From Bacillota bacterium (lineage in GTDB: Bacteria; Bacillota; Clostridia; Peptostreptococcales; Thermotaleaceae): a stretch of 5,029 nt of DNA. Positions 1 through 4,635 of this stretch are shown piece after piece (positions within the stretch are counted from its first letter, which is position 1; the number at the start of each line of letters is the position of its first letter). Under the pieces are notes generated by a model, which had not been told where the DNA came from, made no database searches, and saw only the letters and a program-made list of their open reading frames with translations. A program made the translations under genes and the position numbers. The stretch covers positions 1 to 5,029 of the forward strand of contig JAMNXX010000009.1 of assembly GCA_023623095.1 (NCBI GenBank), read 5' to 3'.

Positions 1-249
1 GTCGGTTATATTAACATCGGATATGGTCCGCTGAAGCCCGGAGCGGGTGTCAATAAAGAGTTGCCTTCCATAGGAAATATACACATCACAGGAATCGTCA
101 ATCTAGGCGGATTTATGGAGTATATCGTTTTACAGAACACAAGGCTTAATCTCGTGATGAAAATGGCAGATATGATCTCAAACGGGATTCAATATGGCAT
201 TTGGAAAATGGTAAAATCCATGCAAAAAGAAAAATGGGGATTGTCATAA
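1..249 (+). CDS. yyaC: YyaC-family (DUF1256) sporulation protein, C-terminal part, 5' end outside window
   Basis: The reading frame is open from base 1 to the TAA at 247-249, giving 82 C-terminal residues; the start lies to the left of the window. The visible protein carries the hallmark end of the DUF1256/YyaC family: GPLKPGAGVNK, then IHITGIVNLGGFMEY, then LQNTRLNLVMKMAD. YyaC proteins are about 200 residues long, resemble the germination protease (GPR) fold, and are found in endospore formers. Their exact substrate is not established, so 'spore protease' is a family label, not a shown activity. In B. subtilis yyaC sits next to parB (spo0J), which agrees with the neighbours here, although here four genes separate it from parB and it is on the opposite strand. 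The in-frame TTG at 61 is internal coding sequence, not a start. The stop codon lies in the loop and stem of a strong terminator. Family assignment is confident; function is only inferred. Confidence 0.9.
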   Translation, partial: VGYINIGYGPLKPGAGVNKELPSIGNIHITGIVNLGGFMEYIVLQNTRLNLVMKMADMISNGIQYGIWKMVKSMQKEKWGLS

Positions 250-265
250 TCCTCATTTTTCTTTT
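225..265. terminator. Bidirectional intrinsic terminator between yyaC and the YkuS-like gene
   Basis: Bases 225-242 pair with 248-265 in an 18-bp stem with one G-U wobble (237/253) and a 5-base loop (243-247). The upper stem is GC-containing (GGGGATT/AATCCTC). The lower stem is A-rich on one arm and T-rich on the other, so each strand ends its hairpin with a T-run: ATTTTTCTTTT on plus and ATTTTTCTTTTT on minus. It therefore suits termination of yyaC from the left and of the minus-strand operon from the right. Both stop codons (247-249 plus, 264-266 minus) overlap the structure. Confidence 0.88.
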
Positions 266-530
266 AGAATAAAGGCTCATAGACTTTATTTTCAATCGCA
301 TAGATAATTTCTTCCAATCCCCGGTTCGCTGTATTGATCAAAACCGCCCCTTTTTCCATATCGATCACATTATCAAATTGATTCAAATAGCTCAGGCGGC
401 TTTTTTCTCCATCATATAAAATCGCATCTACATATCCGTCATAATGTTCATCTACAACGGTATATCCTCTCCCCGCTAACTGCCTTGCGAGATCACGAAG
501 ATTTCTTTCAACAGCAACGACTTTCCGCAT
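264..530 (-). CDS. Small UPF0180 / YkuS-like protein
   Basis: This encodes an 88-residue soluble protein with no signal peptide or membrane segment. It starts with a hydrophobic strand and helix pattern (VVAVERNLRDLARQLAGRGY, residues 4-23), followed by a Val-Asp-Ala-Ile-Leu strand (34-38) and GAVLINTANRGLEEI near residues 61-75. This layout matches small UPF0180 (YkuS) proteins of Bacillota, about 80 residues, whose function is unknown. The ATG at 530 is preceded by AGGAGGTG (536-543) at a 5-base spacing, which fixes the start. It is the last gene of the minus-strand set: the upstream DUF4446 stop is only 26 bases away, and its ribosome binding site lies in an inverted repeat that includes that stop (see separate entry), so its translation may depend on the upstream gene. 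The family call is by remembered motif similarity and is moderate in certainty; that it is a real gene is very likely. Confidence 0.78.
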   Translation of the reverse strand: MRKVVAVERNLRDLARQLAGRGYTVVDEHYDGYVDAILYDGEKSRLSYLNQFDNVIDMEKGAVLINTANRGLEEIIYAIENKVYEPLF

Positions 531-536
531 GCTTAC

Positions 537-565
537 ACCTCCTAGCTGTATTATGACTAGGAGGT
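537..565 (-). promoter_or_regulatory. Inverted repeat that can sequester the YkuS-like gene's ribosome binding site
   Basis: Arms 537-545 and 557-565 are perfect 9-base complements, with an 11-base loop (546-556). On the minus-strand mRNA the 5' arm is ACCUCCUAG, the last sense codons plus the UAG stop of the DUF4446 gene. The 3' arm is CUAGGAGGU, which contains the Shine-Dalgarno of the next gene. No T-run follows on either strand, so a terminator is unlikely. The likely role is translational coupling: a ribosome reaching the DUF4446 stop would open the stem and free the binding site. The pairing is seen; the role is inferred. Confidence 0.6.
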
Positions 566-1111
566 TTCGGAATTATACACCTTTTCGCTTGTGGTTTTGA
601 TATATTCATCGAGAAAATTTTCTTTTGCTCTGTCTAAGGCCTGCAGTTCCTCAACGGAAAGCGCATACGATGATTTTCCTTTTCGAATGGGCTTCCCATA
701 AACGGTACTGTTATTTCTTGAATAAATACTGGTTAAAACCAGCCCATCTTGCTCCTCATCCAATAGCGCCAGTGAAAAACTTAAATTTCCTCCAATATCA
801 TCAAAAGCATCATATCTTACGATTCCAACGTGTTGAATGGATTTTAGCAATTTTTGCTCGATTTTTTCTTGCTCTCGCTCAATTTGATTCATCCGGATGT
901 CGACGCTGTCTATTTTTTCATAATATTGATGAATGAGTTCCTCTAAATTTTTTCCTTTCATGTCTCGGGTAACGCTCCGATACATCCTTTGGATCTTTGA
1001 CAATTTAAACCGCTGTATAAAAAAAACCAATAAAACAATGATATTGATAACGATGCTGTAAAAAATCATCAGTATATAATTGGATTCAATAAAATCAAAT
1101 ATCATTTCCAT
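557..1111 (-). CDS. DUF4446-family membrane-anchored protein
   Basis: This is 184 residues when started at the second in-frame ATG (1111). That codon sits 8 bases after AGAGGAG (1120-1126), whereas the first ATG at 1117 is only 2 bases away, so 1111 is the better start. One N-terminal transmembrane helix spans roughly residues 12-32, followed by a basic stretch (RFKLSK), which suggests the rest is cytoplasmic. Residues 54-92 are a charged, probably coiled-coil helix (LEELIHQYYEKI onward). The C-terminal domain has the DUF4446 signature: VGIVRYDAFDDIGGNLSF at 95-112, then LALLDE, SIYSRN (128-133), YGKPI (138-142) and YALSVEE (149-155). The family has no established function and is commonly found near parAB and a cysteine desulfurase in Clostridia (from memory). 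Upstream is a 79-base gap with no clear promoter; downstream it is tightly linked to the YkuS-like gene. Confidence 0.88.
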   Translation of the reverse strand: MEMIFDFIESNYILMIFYSIVINIIVLLVFFIQRFKLSKIQRMYRSVTRDMKGKNLEELIHQYYEKIDSVDIRMNQIEREQEKIEQKLLKSIQHVGIVRYDAFDDIGGNLSFSLALLDEEQDGLVLTSIYSRNNSTVYGKPIRKGKSSYALSVEELQALDRAKENFLDEYIKTTSEKVYNSETS

Positions 1112-1119
1112 GACCATTT

Positions 1120-1126
1120 CTCCTCT
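1120..1126 (-). promoter_or_regulatory. Ribosome binding site that decides the DUF4446 start
   Basis: The minus strand reads AGAGGAG here. Three in-frame ATGs follow, at 1117, 1111 and 1105, with spacings of 2, 8 and 14 bases. Only the middle one has a normal spacing, so the protein most likely begins Met-Glu-Met-Ile. Confidence 0.7.
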
Positions 1127-1190
1127 TTTGTCTGTGATTTTTTTATAAAATGATGCTCTTATATTTCCCTAAAAAATAAATGATTTATCT

Positions 1191-2333
1191 TCACATTTGC
1201 TTGCAGATTTGTTTTAATGCATGAATTCCTGCATATACCTCTTCCTCTGTCGTAAAATAGCCAAAACTGAAACGAACTGTTCCCTGTCCAAATGTTCCGA
1301 TCGTCTGATGCGCCATCGGTGCACAGTGTAACCCCGATCGAACGGCAATATCAAAATCTTTGTCTAAAATATAGCTGATTTTCGTAGAATCTTCGCTGCC
1401 TATATTGATGGAAATCACGGCAGCTTGCTTCTGGGGATCTTTTGGGCCATAAATTTGAACCCCTTTGATCTTTTTTAACTCAGAAAGCATCACCTCCAAG
1501 AGATACATCTCATGCTTTCGGATTTTATCCAGCCCTTCTTCCAATATAAATTCAATTCCTGCACCCAGTCCAACAATGCCCGGTGTATTCGGCGTTCCGC
1601 TCTCATAGCGGTCCGGACAGATTTCAGGCTGCATCAGGAGCTCAGACTGGCTGCCTGTTCCCCCTTCCTTCATATGCATCAAGTCAATGCCTTCCCGGAT
1701 ATATAAAATCCCAATACCCTGAGGTCCCATCAAGCTTTTGTGCCCCGGAACAGCAAGCAGATCGATATGCATCTTTTTGACATCGATATCATAAACTCCT
1801 GCCGTTTGTGCTGCGTCTACCAAAAATAAAATTTGACGGCGCTTTGCAATCTCTCCTATCTTTTCAATCGGCAAGATCGTTCCTGTCACATTGGAAGCAT
1901 GGGTTGTTGCGATCAGCTTTGTATTTTTCCGAATCGCCTTTTCGATTTCTTTACAATCGAGCATCCCCTCGCTATTGCATGAAACGATGGTACAATCAAC
2001 CCCTAATGATTCAAGCCTTTTCAACGGCCTTAGAACAGAATTGTGCTCCATACTGGTGGTAATCACATGATCCCCCGGCTTTAATATTCCCTTTAACCCC
2101 AAATTCAAGGATTCTGTCGCATTACACGTAAATACAACTTGCAGCGGATTATCGATATGAAAGAGTTCCGATACTTTTTCCCTGACTCTGTATATTTCCC
2201 TTCCAGCTTTTAAAGAGAGTCGGTGGCCGGATCTTCCGGGATTGGCCCCATATTTGCGCATACACTCCTGAACCGCTTGATAGACCCTTTCCGGTTTTGG
2301 AAAGCTTGTTGCTGCATGATCAAAATAAATCAT
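1191..2333 (-). CDS. Class-V aminotransferase fold PLP enzyme, cysteine desulfurase family (SufS/Csd-like)
   Basis: This is 380 residues from the ATG at 2333, which follows GGAGGTG at a 5-base spacing and gives the family's usual N-terminus, MIYFDHAATS. The open frame runs back to 2426, but those 31 extra codons cross a parS-like site and should not be included. Cysteine desulfurases remove sulfur from L-cysteine to an enzyme persulfide, giving alanine, and feed Fe-S cluster or thio-cofactor assembly in the cytoplasm. Visible catalytic residues are H97 (MEHNS), N148 (HASNVTG), D173 and Q176 (LVDAAQ), the PLP Schiff-base lysine K199 (PGHKS), the persulfide cysteine C337 (RSGLHCAP) and R354. 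The RSGxHC motif places it with SufS-like (group II) enzymes, probably the clostridial subfamily of about 380 residues. No SufU, IscU or other partner is in the window, so its sulfur acceptor is unknown. It probably shares the parAB transcript. Confidence 0.93.
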   Translation of the reverse strand: MIYFDHAATSFPKPERVYQAVQECMRKYGANPGRSGHRLSLKAGREIYRVREKVSELFHIDNPLQVVFTCNATESLNLGLKGILKPGDHVITTSMEHNSVLRPLKRLESLGVDCTIVSCNSEGMLDCKEIEKAIRKNTKLIATTHASNVTGTILPIEKIGEIAKRRQILFLVDAAQTAGVYDIDVKKMHIDLLAVPGHKSLMGPQGIGILYIREGIDLMHMKEGGTGSQSELLMQPEICPDRYESGTPNTPGIVGLGAGIEFILEEGLDKIRKHEMYLLEVMLSELKKIKGVQIYGPKDPQKQAAVISINIGSEDSTKISYILDKDFDIAVRSGLHCAPMAHQTIGTFGQGTVRFSFGYFTTEEEVYAGIHALKQICKQM

Positions 2334-2338
2334 TGTTT

Positions 2339-2345
2339 CACCTCC
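2339..2345 (-). promoter_or_regulatory. Ribosome binding site fixing the cysteine desulfurase start
   Basis: The minus strand reads GGAGGTG, then AAACA, then ATG (2331-2333). The strong match and 5-base spacing support starting at 2333 and rule out the longer in-frame start at 2426. Confidence 0.88.
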
Positions 2346-2409
2346 GGTTGGATTCAGATGATTGCCTCTTCTAAAATAATATATGCATGACCGCTTTATA
2401 TGTATCGAA

Positions 2410-2425
2410 TGTTTCATGTGAAACA
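2410..2425. other. parS: parS-like centromere site (ParB/Spo0J binding)
   Basis: The plus strand reads TGTTTCATGTGAAACA, which differs from the canonical parS TGTTTCACGTGAAACA at one central base, leaving 7 of 8 base pairs of the palindrome. It lies in the 103-base gap between the parB stop (2437) and the cysteine desulfurase start (2333). ParB binds parS, closes as a CTP-dependent clamp and spreads along DNA; sites cluster near oriC and are often inside or beside parAB. No T-run follows, so it is not a terminator. The change from C to T at the centre could weaken binding. Confidence 0.85.
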
Positions 2426-2436
2426 ATGAAAATTTT

Positions 2437-3312
2437 TTATATTTCCTGCAACATCCCTACCAAACGTTCCAGTTCTTCATCGCTGTAGTATTCGATTTCA
2501 ATTTTTCCTTTTTTCTTTCTTCGGATGATATTTACCTTCGTTCCCAATGCCACCCTCAAAGAATCTTCTATCGATATCAAATAAGCATCTTTTTGCGGTG
2601 TATTTTCTTTTTTCTTCTTTTTTTCTCTTCCTTCAACAATTTTTGCAACCAAAGCTTCCGTTTCCCTGACAGAAAGTTTGTTTTGTATGATTTGATCGGC
2701 AATATCCTTTTGTATTTTCGGATCCTGAATCCTTAATAACGCCCTTGCATGTCCGCTGGTAATCTGATCCTGAATGACCATCTCCTGTACAGATGAATCC
2801 AAATTTAAAAGGCGGATGCTGTTGGCGATATAGGATCTGCTTCTGCCGATGCTCGCTGAAATTTCTTCTTGGGTTAGTTGATAATTTTTGATCAATTCCT
2901 TGTATGCCAATGCTTCTTCGATTGGATTGAGATCTTCTCTTTGAATATTTTCGATCAATGCGATTTCAAAACGCTTCACGGGCTCGATTTCTTTGATAAT
3001 ACACGGAATTTCTTTGAGTCCCGCAAGTTTGGCTGCTCTCCATCTTCTTTCCCCTGCAACGATCTCATATCCTTTTTCGATAGGGCAAATGACAATCGGC
3101 TGAATGATCCCATGTTTCCGGATCGATTCTACCAGGGCATTCAATTTTTCCGGATCAAAATATTTTCTGGGCTGATTCGAATTCGGCACGATGGATTCGA
3201 CTTTTACTTGCTGGATATCTCCTCTGCCGCGCTGCGTCTGAATGGATTCTAATTTTCTTTCCGGGATCAAAGCACTTAACCCTTTGCCCAATCCTCTTTT
3301 TGGCTTCGCCAT
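2437..3312 (-). CDS. parB: Chromosome partitioning protein ParB (Spo0J), CTP-dependent parS clamp
   Basis: This is 291 residues, close to B. subtilis Spo0J in length. In order: an N-terminal ParA-interacting tail of basic and Gly/Leu residues (KRGLGKGLSALIPE, 5-18); a ParB/Srx CTP-binding domain (about 36-125) with NQPRK (46-50) and the GERRWRAA motif (87-94) that contacts CTP phosphates; the ENIQRE box (121-126); a helix-turn-helix for parS recognition (about 147-171, TQEEISASIGRSRSYIANS); SGHARALL (186-193); a lysine-rich linker (229-236); and a C-terminal dimerisation domain (about 244-291). All key motifs look intact. The ATG at 3312 is directly next to the parA TAG, with GAGGTG inside the end of parA, so translation is probably coupled to parA. 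A parS-like site follows 11 bases after its stop. ParB loads at parS, spreads, and stimulates ParA ATPase; in spore formers this also affects Spo0A activation. Confidence 0.97.
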   Translation of the reverse strand: MAKPKRGLGKGLSALIPERKLESIQTQRGRGDIQQVKVESIVPNSNQPRKYFDPEKLNALVESIRKHGIIQPIVICPIEKGYEIVAGERRWRAAKLAGLKEIPCIIKEIEPVKRFEIALIENIQREDLNPIEEALAYKELIKNYQLTQEEISASIGRSRSYIANSIRLLNLDSSVQEMVIQDQITSGHARALLRIQDPKIQKDIADQIIQNKLSVRETEALVAKIVEGREKKKKKENTPQKDAYLISIEDSLRVALGTKVNIIRRKKKGKIEIEYYSDEELERLVGMLQEI

Positions 3313-4092
3313 CTATATCACCTCATCCTCTTCCTCTAACTCCAAAAACTCGCTTGAAAGCTCCTTATATGCTTCCGCTCCTCTGGATCTCGGATCATAT
3401 TGAATAATAGGAAGTCCATGGCTGGGTGCTTCTGCTAAACGTACATTTCTCGGAATAATAACCGTATATACTTTTCCCTTGAAATATTTCTTGACTTCAT
3501 CCACCACTTGTATGGAAAGGTTTGTCCTCCCATCAAACATGCTTAATACAACTCCCTGGATTTCTAAATCCGGATTTAAATTCTCCTGAACCATCTCGAT
3601 TGTTTTCATCAGTTGGCTGACACCTTCTAAAGCATAATATTCGCACTGGATGGGAATCAACACGCTATCTGCAGCCGTTAAAGAATTGATCGCCAAAAGC
3701 CCTAAGGAAGGAGGACAATCAATAAAGATATAATCATAATTTTCTTTTATGGGATCAACGATTCGCTTCAAACGCTTTTCCCGGTCTTTTACTTCTATCA
3801 GTTCGATCTCTGCTCCTGCGAGCTGAACGCTGGAAGGGATCAAAAATAGATTTTCTACACTCGTGGGCAGGATGCATTTTGAGATATCTTCATCTTTTAT
3901 CAGCAAATCGTATATCGTAATCTCCAATTCATCCTTATCGATTCCAAAACCGCTTGTGGTATTTCCTTGCGGATCGATATCGATAACCAAAACGCTCTTT
4001 CCTTTTTCAGCAATGCAGGCGCTTAAATTGACATTCGTGGTCGTTTTCCCCACGCCGCCCTTTTGGTTAAATGTTGCAATCACTTTCCCCAT
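3313..4092 (-). CDS. parA: Chromosome partitioning ATPase ParA (Soj)
   Basis: This is 259 residues, a typical Soj length with no N-terminal DNA-binding extension, so it is the chromosomal (type Ib-like) form. The deviant Walker A motif KGGVGKTT is at 11-18, with signature lysine K11 and P-loop K16. The A' motif VIDIDPQGN holds D40, which in B. subtilis Soj is needed for hydrolysis. Walker B is YIFIDCPP (121-128, D125). Two arginines known in Soj to bind DNA, R189 (FDGRTN) and R218 (PRNVRLAEAP), are present at the same numbers. ATP-bound dimers bind nucleoid DNA non-specifically, and ParB-parS releases them to move origins; Soj also controls DnaA. The ATG at 4092 follows GGGGAGGTGATG. The tail is acidic (ELEEEDEVI). 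It is the first gene of the minus-strand set, with a likely promoter just upstream. Confidence 0.97.
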   Translation of the reverse strand: MGKVIATFNQKGGVGKTTTNVNLSACIAEKGKSVLVIDIDPQGNTTSGFGIDKDELEITIYDLLIKDEDISKCILPTSVENLFLIPSSVQLAGAEIELIEVKDREKRLKRIVDPIKENYDYIFIDCPPSLGLLAINSLTAADSVLIPIQCEYYALEGVSQLMKTIEMVQENLNPDLEIQGVVLSMFDGRTNLSIQVVDEVKKYFKGKVYTVIIPRNVRLAEAPSHGLPIIQYDPRSRGAEAYKELSSEFLELEEEDEVI

Positions 4093-4124
4093 TCACATCA
4101 CCTCCCCTTCCTTATTTTATCATG

Positions 4125-4130
4125 ATTATA
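4125..4130 (-). promoter_or_regulatory. Probable -10 element of the parA promoter
   Basis: The minus strand has a perfect TATAAT 32 bases before the parA ATG, leaving a short leader that includes the strong ribosome binding site. The matching -35 region is weak (TCAAAA at a 17-base spacing), so this is either an activator-helped promoter or one with a poor -35. The call rests on the -10 match and its position alone. Confidence 0.5.
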
Positions 4131-4212
4131 CAATTCGTTAGAATATTTTTGATTCCTTCTTTCTCGCACAGATATTCCGTTTGAAAAAAGATTGCTTTTT
4201 TATGGAAATGAA

Positions 4213-4242
4213 TTAATACAAAAAGCCATCTGCGAATATACT
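4213..4242 (+). promoter_or_regulatory. Candidate promoter of the GDT1-family gene
   Basis: TATACT (4237-4242) matches the -10 consensus at 5 of 6 bases, and TTAATA (4213-4218) matches the -35 at 4 of 6 with an 18-base spacer. The start codon would be about 35 bases downstream of the transcription start. A better -35 by sequence, TTGAAA at 4181-4186, has no good -10 at the right distance. Weakly supported. Confidence 0.3.
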
Positions 4243-4271
4243 GTATGGAATATCTTTACGGATACTCTTTT

Positions 4272-4277
4272 AGGAGG
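4272..4277 (+). promoter_or_regulatory. Ribosome binding site fixing the GDT1-family start
   Basis: AGGAGG followed 7 bases later by ATG at 4285. It sets the start at Met-Leu-Arg-Thr, directly before the signature-bearing first helix, and argues against the upstream ATG at 4192. Confidence 0.85.
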
Positions 4278-4284
4278 ATTGCTG

Positions 4285-4554
4285 ATGCTTCGGACGATTC
4301 TTACGACTTTTTTTCTCGTCTTTATCGCAGAATTGGGGGATAAAACACAGATTCAGACCATGTTGCTGGCAACACAAATGAAATCCTTACCCGGTGTTTT
4401 CATCGGTGCTGCTTTCGCATTGGTTTTCAGTGCATTTCTGGGTGTCCTGGTTGGAAATTATATTACCAAATGGATTTCTCCGAGCTATCTTCAATTCGGA
4501 GCCGGGATTTCCTTTATCATCATCGGGATTCTTACAATATCTGGTAAAATCTGA
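4285..4554 (+). CDS. Single-domain TMEM165/GDT1 (UPF0016) family membrane protein, putative cation (Mn2+/Ca2+) transporter
   Basis: This is 89 residues from the ATG at 4285, which lies 7 bases after AGGAGG (4272-4277). The frame is open back to an ATG at 4192, but that extension is not family-like and has no such binding site. The first helix contains the family signature ExGDKT (AELGDKTQ, residues 15-22), whose acidic residues bind cations in homologues. Three hydrophobic segments are visible: about 4-16, 37-59 and 68-86. Most family members have two such repeats in one chain of about 190 or more residues; this has only one, so it presumably works as a homo-oligomer or with another half-size protein not seen here. 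Family members move Mn2+ or Ca2+ in exchange for protons, which is an inference for this protein. It is divergent from parA, convergent with noc, and ends before a shared terminator. Confidence 0.88.
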   Translation: MLRTILTTFFLVFIAELGDKTQIQTMLLATQMKSLPGVFIGAAFALVFSAFLGVLVGNYITKWISPSYLQFGAGISFIIIGILTISGKI

Positions 4555-4574
4555 TCGTCAAAGCCTTTTTTGTC

Positions 4575-4611
4575 AAAAAAGCTGCAGGCCGATTCCGATC
4601 CTGCAGTTTTT
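4575..4611. terminator. Bidirectional intrinsic terminator between the GDT1-family gene and noc
   Basis: CTGCAGG (4582-4588) pairs perfectly with CCTGCAG (4600-4606) around an 11-base loop. On the plus strand it is followed by TTTTT (4607-4611). On the minus strand it is followed by the T-run complementary to the A-run 4575-4580. The stem can extend through a G-U pair and A-T pairs. It lies 20 bases past the GDT1-family stop and 24 bases past the noc stop, so it fits both convergent transcripts. Confidence 0.82.
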
Positions 4612-4635
4612 CGCTGATCCATTTTTTAATTTGTT

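Larger units (their letters stand above)
4093..4284. promoter_or_regulatory. Divergent intergenic region between parA and the GDT1-family gene
   Basis: These 192 AT-rich bases lie between two divergent starts and should hold both promoters. GAATAT occurs at 4141, 4234 and 4248 and, inverted, at 4172-4177. AGATATTCC (4170-4178) and GGAATATCT (4247-4255) form a perfect 9-base inverted repeat 68 bases apart. Inside it, AAAAAAG (4184-4190) can pair with CTTTTTT (4195-4201), or GCTTTTT (4194-4200) with AAAAAGC (4220-4226), but not both. I looked for the yybP-ykoY manganese riboswitch often found before this transporter family and did not recognise its conserved core. A regulatory role is inferred. 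Confidence 0.4.

Noticed and set aside
625..936. 103-codon plus-strand open frame
   Set aside because: It lies fully inside the DUF4446 gene on the other strand, lacks a ribosome binding site and has a Cys/Pro/His-rich composition typical of an antisense shadow.
1163..1176. Possible Noc binding site: ATTTCCC followed by an A-run
   Set aside because: The left half matches the B. subtilis NBS (ATTTCCCGGGAAAT) exactly but the right half matches at only 3 of 7 bases; in AT-rich DNA this is weak.
1176..1188. Small hairpin with T-run after the cysteine desulfurase (minus strand)
   Set aside because: The stem is five A-T pairs with a 3-base loop, too weak to call a terminator.
1512..2062. Three plus-strand open frames opposite the cysteine desulfurase
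   Set aside because: They are antisense to a well-conserved enzyme with all catalytic residues in place, and have no recognisable domains.
2334..2341. Second parS half-site (TGTTTCAC) next to the cysteine desulfurase start
   Set aside because: It is only half of the palindrome and is explained by the GGAGGTG binding site plus an AAACA spacer.
2878..3252. 124-codon plus-strand open frame opposite parB
   Set aside because: It is Phe-rich because it mirrors parB codons; parB is intact and in the correct frame.
4192..4284. N-terminal extension of the GDT1-family gene from ATG 4192
   Set aside because: The ribosome binding site at 4272-4277 and the family N-terminus both place the start at 4285; the extension covers the likely promoter.
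4093..4284. yybP-ykoY manganese riboswitch upstream of the GDT1-family gene
   Set aside because: This was expected from family knowledge, but no GGGGAGUAG-type conserved core was seen.
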